Below, piece after piece: positions 1 through 8,814 of a DNA stretch of 64,000 nucleotides; the first letter of the stretch is position 1; every line of letters starts with the position of its first letter. The notes beneath the pieces are model-generated. The model ran no database searches. It was not told the origin of the DNA and saw nothing but the letters and a program-made list of their open reading frames with translations. This DNA comes from Fomitopsis serialis (taxonomy: Eukaryota; Basidiomycota; Agaricomycetes; Polyporales; Fomitopsidaceae), in NCBI RefSeq assembly GCF_022376445.1, contig NW_025955166.1:1-64000 (forward strand), given 5' to 3'. The translations under genes were made by a program, and so were the position numbers.

Positions 1-194
1 ACACACCGCCCTCCCGCGGTCCCGGTACGTACGTCGCGCGCTCAGCCTGACCGCGCGTGTCAAATGTGCCTCGCCCGCGAGCTAGTATCACGGGGACACG
101 CGTCCAGCATGCGTGAATCCATGAACTGCAGAACGACCTCCGCGCTGGTCGTTTCCGTACGTCCAGCATTGCTGACAGGCGGTCACTTCTTCCA

Positions 195-530
195 ATATAT
201 CCATCCAGCGGAGCGTCGTCAACGGGCGAGCGAGTGAGCTAGCGAAGAGGTGAGATTGAGCATGCGAGCCAGCGAGGGGGACAGTAGGCAGACGAGCGGG
301 GCGAGCGAGTGTGTGAGAAGCCAGGTGGGTGAGAAGGACCAGACCGGAGAGAGCGAACGGGTGGGAGCGAGCGGGTGAGAGAGACGGGCATGAGGGCGGC
401 GGACGAGGGCGGTGGACGAGCGGGCGAGCGGACAAGCGTAGCGGCGGGCGGGCGGACGTGTGGGCGAGTGAGCACACAGAACGAGCTACTCGCCGACTCG
501 CGCACACGGGCGTGTACTGACAACAGAGGC
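195..530. repeat. Degenerate purine-rich (GAGCG-like) simple repeat
   Basis: The plus strand is dominated by degenerate words of the type GAGCGAGC, GCGGGCGA and GTGAGCGA without a fixed period. ORFs on both strands here give only Arg/Ala/Ser/Pro-rich low-complexity translations with no recognisable domain. I see no gene in 1-540. The purine bias on the plus strand is opposite to that of the array at 890-1840. Confidence 0.6.
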
Positions 531-889
531 GGTGATAAGTGCATGTATCAAACGAGGCGCACCTTTGGTTTTCGAGCCTTTGCACTCGCTGTAGTCTCCC
601 TCTTCCCCGAGTCGCCCTTCACGTTCCACCCACCCTCTATTACCTCCTTCCGCGTTCGGTTTCTTATGACCAGGAGACGGCGCGCGAGCCTTGACGCACG
701 GGGGTTAGCCATGGTGGTTCATTCGACGATCCAGTAAGTGAGACGAGCCGACGACCGAGTGTTAATGGGCAGGTCAAGATGGCGTGCTAGCAGGAAGATG
801 GGTGGACGCGTGCGGCGAGCAGTGGGTGGGCGAGACTGGACTCTGGCGGTCGTCGAGAGCCAGGCTCGGGCGCTAAAGACTTGGCGCTG

Positions 890-1840
890 CCAGCGCATCC
901 GTCCAGTGCCACGTATCTGGCTTGCCCGCCCTCTCGCGATGTTCTCTACCTCAAGTCTACCTTCTCGCGCCCATCCACCCTCCTGTGCGTGCCACTGCCC
1001 ACGCTCTCCCGCCCGCTCTCTCGCGTCCGCCCGCTCTCTCGCACCCGCCCGTTCTCTCGCGCCCGCCCGCTGTTGCCTACCTGCTCCCGCCGCCTGCTCA
1101 ACCGTTCTCGACGCCTCCTCACCACCCCCCACCATCTGTTCACCAGCCCTCGCTGCCTGCTCGTGCACTTTCATCGCCCGTCTCGCTCGTCTCGCTCACT
1201 GGGACCTGCCTGTCTGGCGCTCTCGCTGTTCTTGGCTGCTCACTGTCGACCGCTACCTTGCCTGTAGGTTGTTGACCTGCTCTCTCGCCCACTCGTCCCC
1301 TGTTCCTGCCCACCCACCTGCTCGCTCCCTTACTAGATTGCCCACCAGCTCGCTTACTCGCCCACTCGGTCTCTTGTCCTCTCCCTAGCTCACCCGTCTG
1401 CTCGCGCATACATCGTCTCACTCTATGAAGACAAATGTCCACCTGTCCGACCTGCTCTCGTGCTCCCCCTGTCGTGCCCGCCTGCCCTCCTGCGCACGCT
1501 CTCACGCGTCTCGTCCGCCGTCTGCTTACCCACACCCTTAGTAGCTTGTTCGCCTCCCCGGTCTCGCCTTTTCGCTGGCTTGCCCACTCTCCCGCTCTCG
1601 CCCGCCCGCTCATTCTTACCCACCTGCCCCTCTTGCTAGCTCTTGTCTTCCCGCGCTTGCATTCTTACTAGGTCGCTCGTCCACCCGCTTTTTCCCGTCT
1701 GCCTGTCTTTCCTGTACGCCTGTCTTGCCTTCCTGCACCCTCACCTTCCTGCCAACTCACTTGCCGGCCCGTTTGCGTTCACCTATACCGCCCGCTCGAC
1801 CTGTCTCACTTTCTGCTCTGTTGTCTGCACGCCCTCGGGT
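890..1840. repeat. Degenerate pyrimidine-rich (CGCCCGCTC-like) simple repeat
   Basis: Nearly 1 kb of C/T-rich plus strand built from words such as CGCCCGCTC, CTCGCCCG and CTCTCTCGC. Its complement resembles the purine-rich tracts at 195-530 and 2280-2640, so the tracts are imperfect inverted copies of one another in composition. ORFs in all frames are low complexity. The tract ends directly before an acceptor-like TTGCAG at 1840-1845. Confidence 0.6.
1010..1077. repeat. 18-bp minisatellite, about 3.7 copies
   Basis: Units begin at 1010, 1028, 1046 and 1064 and read CGCCCG(C/T)TCTCTCGC followed by GTC, ACC or GCC, with single-base differences between units. It is the most regular part of the pyrimidine-rich tract and probably shows how the tract grows, by slippage or unequal exchange. 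There are no spacers, so it is not a CRISPR-type array. Confidence 0.75.
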
Positions 1841-1845
1841 TGCAG

Positions 1846-2292
1846 TCGATCGCGACAACTTCGCATCTGATGGCAACATTTTCAAGCTCGTTGGCCTTCT
1901 CACGATCTTCGACTCGGACACCAAGCAGACAATTTACGAAGCACAGGCCCTCGATATCCAGATGCTGCTGCGCGATCATCGATATCTCTTTCCCGGCGAT
2001 GTCGAGGTATGTGTTTTAGAGTTGCCCTGTATTGATATTGACCTACCCACCCAGCACATTCCCGCAATGGTACACGCCTTCGAGCGTGCACTACCACGAG
2101 CACATTGATAGCTCCAATCGGAGCGGGGACTGTAGTCGACGAATGGGTGGCGGTGAGTACAGACACAGACAGATGAATGAGCTGACTGCCCGCACAGTGC
2201 GGCGGCGTGCAGCACAACACGTACGACGACCGCGGGCACGCAGGGCCAATGCCCTGCGTGTTAGACACGGCCGATGGGCGGTCGACAGGTAG
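1846..2292 (+). pseudogene. Exon-like island of an unidentified gene inside repeats
   Basis: Three stretches look like exons. The first, from 1846 after TTGCAG to a donor GTATGT at 2007, encodes a non-repetitive segment beginning VDRDNFASDG and ending YLFPGDVE. The second lies between an acceptor at 2053-2054 and a donor GTGAGT at 2153 and reads in part LIAPIGAGTVVDEW. The third begins at 2198 after CACAG, reads CGGVQHNTYDDRGHAG and ends at a donor GTAGGC near 2291. The second and third are in phase with each other, but the first and second are not, so the model as read is broken or an exon is missing. I do not recognise the family. A gene remnant that captured repeats, or a gene invaded by repeats, both fit. 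Confidence 0.35.
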
Positions 2293-2640
2293 GCGGGCGA
2301 GTCGTCGGATGGCGGATGAGCAGGTGGAGGAGCGGGCAATCCGACAAGTGGGCCAGCGGGTGTGCGAGTGAACGTGCAGATGAGTAGGCAAGCAGGCGGG
2401 CGGGTACAGGGCTGACGGACAAGCAAGCAGACGGGAGAACTCGCGGACGGGCAGGCAAACGGGCGCGGCAACCGTGAGCGTGCCGGGTAAATGCCCAGTG
2501 CGCAGACCGGGCTACCGAACGCACGCGCTGGCGGGGCGGGCACACAGGTGGGCGAGTAGTTAAACGAGTGGGGTGTACGTGCAGGTGAGCAAGTGGGCAT
2601 GCGTACAGGTAAGCGGGCAGGCAGGTGACCTGTCCAAGGC
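2280..2640. repeat. Degenerate purine-rich simple repeat, second tract
   Basis: The plus strand returns to words such as GCGGGCGAG, GTGGGCGAG and AGGCAAGCAGG. Composition matches 195-530 and is the complement of 890-1840. The tract starts exactly where the exon-like island ends and gives way to AT-rich DNA near 2640. Confidence 0.55.
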
Positions 2641-2964
2641 TGAGGGTATGATAGATTACTGCGTACACTGTCGTTTCTCAGTAGATATGCATCTGGAATA
2701 CAGCCTTTGAATCATTTATTGTGGTGGTGCGAGCATGTGCTCACTCTCCTCTACTCGATGTATTGAGGACTCATGGTGAAGGATCATAGCTAATGTATAC
2801 GGGATTGTCAGAGGATTACATCTCAGATAGCTCTCATTAGAACTCATTAGGACGTCATTAGGGACTAATTAGTACTAATTATTTTTGGGGTAAAGGAATG
2901 GTGGCTAATAGCTAAAGCTTCTAATTTGTACTAATTGTATCAAAATATGTCTCATATACTCCAA
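2641..2964. other. AT-rich intergenic stretch with iterated ATTAG words
   Basis: No coding signal. Around 2830-2990 the words CATTAG and ACTAATTA recur several times (for example 2835-2885 and 2915-2985), giving a short AT-rich patch very different from the GC-rich DNA on either side. No clear terminal repeats or poly-A tail could be defined. Confidence 0.4.
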
Positions 2965-3477
2965 TCACGTCTCATTAGGGAATTCAGGTTTTCCTGATGT
3001 CGCGGCCGTCTGCGCGAACGAGGGGCCGGGCGAGTTCTGGACTCGGGCGGGCGGGGACGGCGTACGCTCGGGGAGGTTATCATCGGTGACGCGACGGCGC
3101 TTTCGCGACTCACTGACGTGTCTCTGATACTCGTCTGTCTCCCAGACGGGGCCTTTGGCTACTCCTGGTGGGTGTCCACTTCCGATTGGGATCATAGGCT
3201 TCGCCCGTGCTTTGCCTTTGTTCACCTTTTTCTTCCTTTTCTTGTCTTGCACGGGGGGCTCGCCTTGAGCTTCCGGTGATTCGACTCGGGCCGGCTGCGG
3301 AGAGGCAGGCTGTTGAGGCTGGGTCGGCGTCGACGTCGATGGGGCGGTGATGGCGGCAGTTGTTTCGGCAGGTTGGGCTGTCGATAGGACGTCGTTGGCC
3401 GGGACCGGTTGTGCTGGGACCGTCGGTGCTGGGGTCTCAGCTATAGACGGGCCTAAGGTGGGTCCGCGCACTACCAT
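2965..3477 (-). CDS. Low-complexity Pro/Thr/Ala-rich protein or element ORF
   Basis: A 170-codon open frame. The N-terminal half is Ala/Pro/Thr-rich. A strongly basic segment KKRKKKVNKGKARAK sits in the middle, then a mixed segment ending in Pro/Ser. There is no recognised domain. Its start overlaps the downstream end of another minus-strand frame (3437-3730), which suggests one gene split by an unrecognised intron or a frameshift. The layout, with a basic patch in a disordered chain, resembles the gag-like first ORF of retroelements, but no zinc knuckle or reverse transcriptase is visible, so that is only a guess. Confidence 0.3.
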   Translation of the reverse strand: MVVRGPTLGPSIAETPAPTVPAQPVPANDVLSTAQPAETTAAITAPSTSTPTQPQQPASPQPARVESPEAQGEPPVQDKKRKKKVNKGKARAKPMIPIGSGHPPGVAKGPVWETDEYQRHVSESRKRRRVTDDNLPERTPSPPARVQNSPGPSFAQTAATSGKPEFPNET

Positions 3478-3730
3478 CGCGGCGTAGGCTTGTGGTGGGG
3501 ATCGAATCAGCTGTGAGGGCTCGTGAGGATGTTGTGTTGTGCTTACACGGACTACCCAGCCTTCCAGGGCGGGTGCTGTTTTCGCCCGAGGGACCGGGGG
3601 AGGTGCCGCGTGTCGCGTTCGTCCGGCTTGTCCCTGGGGGCGGGGATGGCGTGCCTCGTGGAGGGGCCGGGGGGGCAGGCGTCCCAGGGGAGCGCCTGTT
3701 TTGTTGTGCGGTTTTGTTTCTCTGAGCCAT
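3437..3730 (-). CDS. Low-complexity ORF starting MAQRNKTAQQ
   Basis: The minus-strand frame from an ATG at 3730 encodes a Pro/Gly/Ser/Thr-rich disordered chain that ends at 3437. The frame is open upstream to 4294, but that extension is Arg/Pro-rich and low complexity, so I choose the internal Met, which has a typical hydrophilic start. It runs into the 2965-3477 ORF with an overlap of about 40 bases in a different frame. The two together may be one degenerate gene. No homology is recognised and a spurious GC-rich ORF is possible. Confidence 0.2.
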   Translation of the reverse strand: MAQRNKTAQQNRRSPGTPAPPAPPRGTPSPPPGTSRTNATRGTSPGPSGENSTRPGRLGSPCKHNTTSSRALTADSIPTTSLRRDGSARTHLRPVYS

Positions 3731-4465
3731 TGGTGCAGGCAGGCAGTGTAGAGAGGAAAGCTGCGGTTGCGGAAAGCGAGGGTAGCCGTGTTCCCGGGGG
3801 AGGAGGCTGACTCTGCCCAGGTAGAGTCGCGTGGAGTTTATGGTGCAGAGCACCGTGAGTTGTCGTTCGATGTTGTAAAACCAGCGGTTGGACGGTCGTG
3901 TCAAGGGGGCGGCGTTCGTACGACCGGTGTGTCTACTACCAAAGGGAGACGTCGTCGGTGCGTCTTGACCTCGACTACGGTTTCTATTTCTCGACTTGAC
4001 GGGAATTGTGACAGTCGTCGAGCTCGCATCGTTCCAGCGCTTCGCCAAAACGACCATCTGGCTGCCTGCGCGGGGTTTCTCGGTTCGTGGTGTCCGTTGT
4101 CGGTGGACCGGCTGTTCTGCAGGGAGATCCTGGAGGTTGGGGCGGGCTGGGATTGGTGCTTGCTCTGACACGGGTAGGGATCGATGCCGAGCGCCCGTCT
4201 CGGGATCGCGGACGTTGTGTGCGCTTGTGCCTTGTTTGGCAGGGCTGTGGCGTATGTGGCGTATGTCACGGGCGGCGATAGGCCGGGCTTTCATTTGGCC
4301 TTAGGCATGTCTCGAGGCCTCACTGCCCAGTGTGTGTTCGAATTATATTCTGGAAATGCAGTCAGGTGTCGTGGCGTGCATCTCTTTTCTCGGTGTGGTG
4401 TCTCTAGGTACATTCTGGGCCTGGTGGGGCATAATAGTCTCTCGGTATACTCGTTCGTCGTCTCT

Positions 4466-5203
4466 TTAGCGCCCTCGCTGGTCCTTCCATTCCGTCCCTT
4501 CGTCCGGCTGCGGCGATTTGGGTCGTGATCCCAGCCGGCGTCTTCCGCTGTTTCGGATCAGCGAGATCCTCTTCTCGAGAGTCTCCGTGTCTACATCCCA
4601 CAGTTCGAATTCGTACGGGTTGTCCGTTGCTTCGGAGAAGGCGGGGTTGTTTAGAAAGGAGGAGTGGGGCGGTGGAAGGTCTGCGAGGGTGGCGTAGTGT
4701 GTAGTGTGTGTATAGCTCTCGAGTGTCCCCAATGTGGCCCAAGGAATAGGGACACGGAGGTTGCACGGCGGGGAGGCGCCAGCTACAGTGAACGTGATCC
4801 AATGTCGGCGGAGGTCGGACGCCGAAGATAGGCGTCCCGTGCCGGATTGACCCGATTCATTCTGTATGGAGATGAGGGTGCCTCGTCCGAGTTGTTGCGT
4901 CGGGTGCTGGTCGACTATCCAGGTGTATCCCCTCCCTCCCCAGACTGGCCGCTGTTGGACACGGACGCGGACGACCTCGGCGGCGTCGTTATCATTGGTT
5001 ATGTGTAGGGAGGGGAGGGGGATAGGATTACGGGTGGGTTTGAGCCCTGCGCCAGTGTATGGCCGTGAGCGGTTCGTATTGGTGGATTTTTGTTTTTTGG
5101 ATGGAGGCTGAGGTCGGTCGCAGGGCATATTGGCGGGTTGTATGGGTCGGGGGTGTGTTCGCTTGCATGGTTCATGTCTGAAGCTTTTAAGCTGAGTTTT
5201 CAT
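4466..5203 (-). CDS. Unrecognised basidiomycete-like hypothetical protein
   Basis: A 245-codon frame whose second half does not look like random GC-rich translation. After a basic N-terminus (PPSKKQKS, residues ~33-40) comes a segment with alternating hydrophobic residues (VVRVRVQQRPVWGGRGYTW, then TWIVDQHPTQQLGRGTLISI), suggesting a beta-rich domain, followed by PYEFELWDVDTETLEKRI. A second in-frame Met at 5128 is an equally good start. No family recognised. There is no obvious intron. The neighbours downstream on the same strand are the low-complexity ORFs at 2965-3730, which might be further exons of the same locus. Confidence 0.35.
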   Translation of the reverse strand: MKTQLKSFRHEPCKRTHPRPIQPANMPCDRPQPPSKKQKSTNTNRSRPYTGAGLKPTRNPIPLPSLHITNDNDAAEVVRVRVQQRPVWGGRGYTWIVDQHPTQQLGRGTLISIQNESGQSGTGRLSSASDLRRHWITFTVAGASPPCNLRVPIPWATLGTLESYTHTTHYATLADLPPPHSSFLNNPAFSEATDNPYEFELWDVDTETLEKRISLIRNSGRRRLGSRPKSPQPDEGTEWKDQRGR

Positions 5204-5868
5204 TCAGCGTTAACGTTCAGCGTCAACGTTTGTTTGGTTTCCATTTGCCAGGGACCCGAGACTTACGCTTTATTCTTAAGGTTACGTCTCTTTTAGCGCC
5301 TTGGGCGTAATGTCATGCAAGAAGAGGAAGCATATTGTCCATGTAGTTGGTTGAGGTGCCTATGTTTTGGGATTTGGTGGCGAGTTCTGTCCTGGATTGG
5401 GACGTGGCGTCTGTATCCCTCATGTTCTCGTCGCTTCTTTATGTCACATGGTTATGGGAGGGAGTTGGGTCGGTTCAATTCTCTCGTGGGCCGGCAATCA
5501 CGTGTTAGGCTCGGGGAGCTCAGGGCTTTGTCGCGTGGTGCGGGTCATTTATCTGTATAGTTTTAAACGGGTGGCTGGAACTCTAAAGTTTTTTATACCC
5601 CGGTGGGGGGCCCTTTGCGCTGTAGGCGCTCGGGGGGATCGGCGCAGTGAGGAGGAAGCGACAGAGAGTGTGTGGGTGGAAGCCGGGTCAATAGGATATG
5701 CTTATGAACTAGAGGAGGGGGTGTTCCCTGCTCCGACGCCCTGCTGGGACGTCCAGTCAAAGTCTGGACTGTTGCGGCCGTGATGGGCCTAAGGATTGGG
5801 GGCAGGTTATGCCTCTCGTCCTTTTGTGCATGTTGGTTTCACCTCGAAGAGGTTACTTATCCCCCGGA
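5204..5868. other. Intergenic, no gene seen
   Basis: Short plus-strand frames exist (for example 5367-5783) but their translations are Gly/Arg/Val mixtures with no domain and no splice structure. The stretch separates the orphan minus-strand ORFs from the decayed kinase copy A. Confidence 0.4.
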
Positions 5869-6434
5869 CCACGAAAAGGTCTGCACAGGACTCGTCTAGG
5901 AGACGTAGCCCTCCCGGGGGACTTCGGCTTATCACGCAGGTATGACTCGGAGGCCGGTCCCCGTCTGGAACTGCCTATCCTAGGTGGTGATAGGAGCGCT
6001 CCGGAGCATCAGGGAACATCAGGTTATGTTCCCTGCGATCCCATGCCTACTGATGTCACACGGTGTATTACATCGGTAACTTGATTCGGGAGTATTTTTT
6101 GCGAGTCAGTATGCTTTCCCCACCTTCACCATTATTGGGGATAACTGTGACGCTCATACGGACCCCATAGAAGTACACAAACCTGGGTTTCATTCGGCCA
6201 TTAGTCGACGACATGGTCCGCGATAATCCAGCAGAGCGACCGACGATGGACGAAGTCGTCGTGCGCTTCGCAACAATCCGCAGAAAGCTACATTGGTGGA
6301 ACTCGCGCGCCAGGCTGGTGTGTCGTAGCGAGTGGTACATCGTTCGCTTTGTCTTTGGCATCGGACATGTCGTTCGCACCGCTCGTTACGTCTTCAAAGG
6401 ACTGCCCGCTGTTCCTGTTCAATCGTCGACATGA
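5869..6434 (+). pseudogene. Protein-kinase-like copy A, truncated and frameshifted
   Basis: This matches the C-lobe of the intact paralogue at 7023-8464. It keeps the activation segment DFGLSRRYDSE near 5921, the substrate-lobe sequence LELPILGGDRSAPEHQG, and PCDPMPTDV. After the latter an extra five bases (ACACG, near 6058-6062) shift the frame away from VYYIGNLIREYF. An intron-like gap ends at CCCATAG (6163-6169). The last exon-like part encodes RPLVDDMVRDNPAERPTMDEV and the family C-terminus to a TGA at 6432-6434. Everything upstream of the activation segment (N-lobe, VxIK lysine, HRD loop) is absent or unrecognisable. It is a dead partial copy of gene B, lying about 2 kb upstream in the same orientation. 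Confidence 0.75.
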
Positions 6435-6966
6435 TCGTTATTTGCTCACTCGAATCGGGATACCTCGATCTTCCCTGCCATGTTGCTATCGGTCTTGCTA
6501 TGCTCTGCTGTCGTCGGTCTGCTCAGTAATGACGGTCGTTGTTCCTCGTGGGACCTGTTGCGACTGACTATGCCATTGCGACTGCATTCGCCAAGGGCCA
6601 AAGTCATCTAGCTGGACCTCAACTACTAGGGTTCGACACTAATCCTGACGCCGGCTCGAGTTCAAACTCAGCATCTCGAGTTATGCCCCCCTGTGGAGCT
6701 GGCCCAAGGTATCTTGACTCCCTCGTACCGTTTCTCAAAATCTGGCAAGAGAACAAACACTTCCATACGCTAGTCACCTTGGCAACCGTTGTGCAGATAA
6801 GTCGAACCGTGTACACCTTCGAGAATTGGAGTTGCAGACAATAACTTACGGCAGCAGGAAGTCACACAGATAGTACTAGGCAATTGTCTTGTTCTAAAGC
6901 TCGAGCGTCTAACTAGATGCGGACAGCATGCTACTCAGGCTGCCAGTGATGTCGATGGTCCCGGAC

Positions 6967-6972
6967 TATAAG
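6967..6972 (+). promoter_or_regulatory. TATA-like box of kinase B
   Basis: TATAAG lies 51-56 bases upstream of the ATG at 7023, followed by a C/T-rich stretch (CCCCCCTCTCCTCCC) typical of fungal transcription start regions. Motif and spacing only. Confidence 0.4.
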
Positions 6973-7022
6973 CACAGCACGCGATAACCCCCCTCTCCTC
7001 CCGGTCTCTCCTCATTCTCCCC

Positions 7023-8464
7023 ATGACATCAACACCCGTGCCAGAAACTTTACCGATCTCCACTCATGTCAAGGCTACACCTGCATCACCCACTGTGGCA
7101 AAAAGCCTGGTCAAGGGCAACACCGCGATCTCGGATTCCGACTGGGATGGGTTCCTTAGCAGGCCGAGGAAACCCCCAGGTTCATTTACCACGGCCGAAT
7201 ACTACTGGCGTGACCGCCAGAGATGGCTGAAGGAATGCGGCTACCTGCTGCGTCCCCGCTATAATCCTGACTGGAAACCGTCATGGGTCGGCACCGACAA
7301 GGACTGGTACACATGTGAAGACAGCCTTATTCCACTAGGGGTGAGTGGCCGTTACGGTGTCACTCTTCATGTTTAGAAGGTTGAACGAGCTACCAGAGGG
7401 GTCATGTCTTGGATGCGACTCGCATCTCGGACGGTGAACTGGTTGTCCTAAAGAAGATCTCACATGAAGCGCATCCGACCGAAGCGGAGATTGGCCAATT
7501 ATTGTCATCGGAGCCTCTTGCGTCTGACCCTGCCAACAATTGCGTCCCTATTCTCGGCGTCCTCAGCGATCCTCAAGACAAAGATATACAGCTCATCATC
7601 ATGCCAATGCTACGAAGGTGCTTCAGTCCGCAATTCCAGACAGTTGGCGAAGTGCTTGAGTTTTTCCGACAAGCACTTGTGGTATGTTTTATCACCGAGT
7701 GTGTGGTCATCGTAATAATTGCTTTTATGCAGGGTCTGCGATTCATGCACAGACGTAACGTTGCTCATAGGTAACCCAGTTTAAGCTTCGGCTATGCTGT
7801 GCTAAGTGAATTGAGCTAGAGATGCGACGATCCTGAATATCATGATGGACCCTACACCAATGTTTCCCGAAATGTTTCACTATGCATCTGAACTGTACAA
7901 TCGCGACCGCACTGGCCCTGCCAAATGCTTCGCACGCACGGAACGTTCGCCAAAATACTTTTGGACAGACTTTGGTCTGTCGGTGAAGTATGATCTAGAC
8001 TCGGAGACAGCCCCCCGTCTGGAGCTACCTATTATGGGCGGCGATAAGACTGCGCCAGAACACCAAGGAGAACTATATCATGTCCCCTGTGACCCAATTC
8101 CTACGGACGTATACTACGTCGGCAATTTGATGCGAGAGTATTTCGTACAGGCAAGTACCAGTGTCCTCGACTTGGAGGGTGTCTGACCCATGCTTCGTAG
8201 AAGTACACAAACCTTGAGATCATGCGGCCATTAGTCGACGACATGGTCCGTGATGTCCCCGCAGAGCGACCGACGATGGATGAGGTCGTGGAGCGTTTCG
8301 AGGTGACTTGCAAGAAGCTGCACTGGTGGAACTTACGCGCCCGGCTAGTGCGCCGTAGCGAATGGTACATTGTTCGATTCGTACTGGGCATCGGACATGT
8401 TGTTCGCACCGTTCGTTACGTAGTCAAAGGACTCCCAGCTGTGCCCGTTCCGCCGTCGACATGA
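7023..8464 (+). CDS. Protein-kinase-like protein, copy B (apparently intact)
   Basis: Five exons can be read: 7023-7340, 7397-7681, 7733-7770, 7820-8150 and 8201-8464. Family landmarks are in order. The N-terminal signature WRDRQRWL and LLRPRYNPDWKPSW comes before the kinase fold. A beta-3 lysine sits in VVLKKI and an alpha-C region in EAEIGQLLSSEP. The HRD catalytic loop (HRDATILN, with its Asn) is formed only after splicing, because the third intron splits the Arg codon. DFGLSVKYD is the Mg-binding motif, then PEHQG, a helix F Asp (PTDVYYVGNL), and a helix I Arg (ERPTMDEV). All catalytic residues are present, so an active kinase is plausible; substrate unknown. The fourth intron begins with GC (CAG|GCAAGT), a GC-AG intron. 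The C-terminus is amphipathic and basic, not clearly transmembrane. The family is a large lineage-specific expansion in Agaricomycetes. Confidence 0.8.
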
Positions 8465-8756
8465 TCATCAGTAATTCGCATTCCTTAGGATACCACATTT
8501 CTCTAGCTGTCTCGCTATCAGTCTTGCTATGCTTGTTGTCGTCGCAATTGTACTCATGAAATCCCTTCTTCTGAATGAGATCTAACTTACAACCTACTGG
8601 CAGACTCGAATTATGACGCATGACGGGCCGAGCCTAGTCTCCCCAGGCAGACGTAGACAATTCCTTCAACCTTCGTGCCTCAGGATATCCTTGTCTGAGC
8701 CGAGCCTCAATTTTGCTTCATGAACATCCGCATCACCCCAATTTCATATTTGTGGT

Positions 8757-8776
8757 ACATACATATATATATCTCA
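8757..8776 (+). promoter_or_regulatory. AT-rich TATA-like patch of the TFIIIC gene
   Basis: An alternating AT stretch (ACATACATATATATATCTC) lies about 40-60 bases upstream of the TFIIIC ATG and is the only such patch in the local GC-rich DNA. Assigned from position and composition only. Confidence 0.35.
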
Positions 8777-8814
8777 CTGCCCCTGCCGATCGCTGAGCGT
8801 CTGTCACAACCGAC

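Noticed and set aside
88..585. Overlapping ORFs on both strands in the first 600 bases
   Set aside because: All translate purine/pyrimidine-rich simple repeat into Arg/Ser/Pro/Ala mixtures. None has a domain or intron pattern.
1010..1077. Regular short repeat that could suggest a CRISPR array
   Set aside because: The units are contiguous without spacers and the DNA is eukaryotic. It is a minisatellite.
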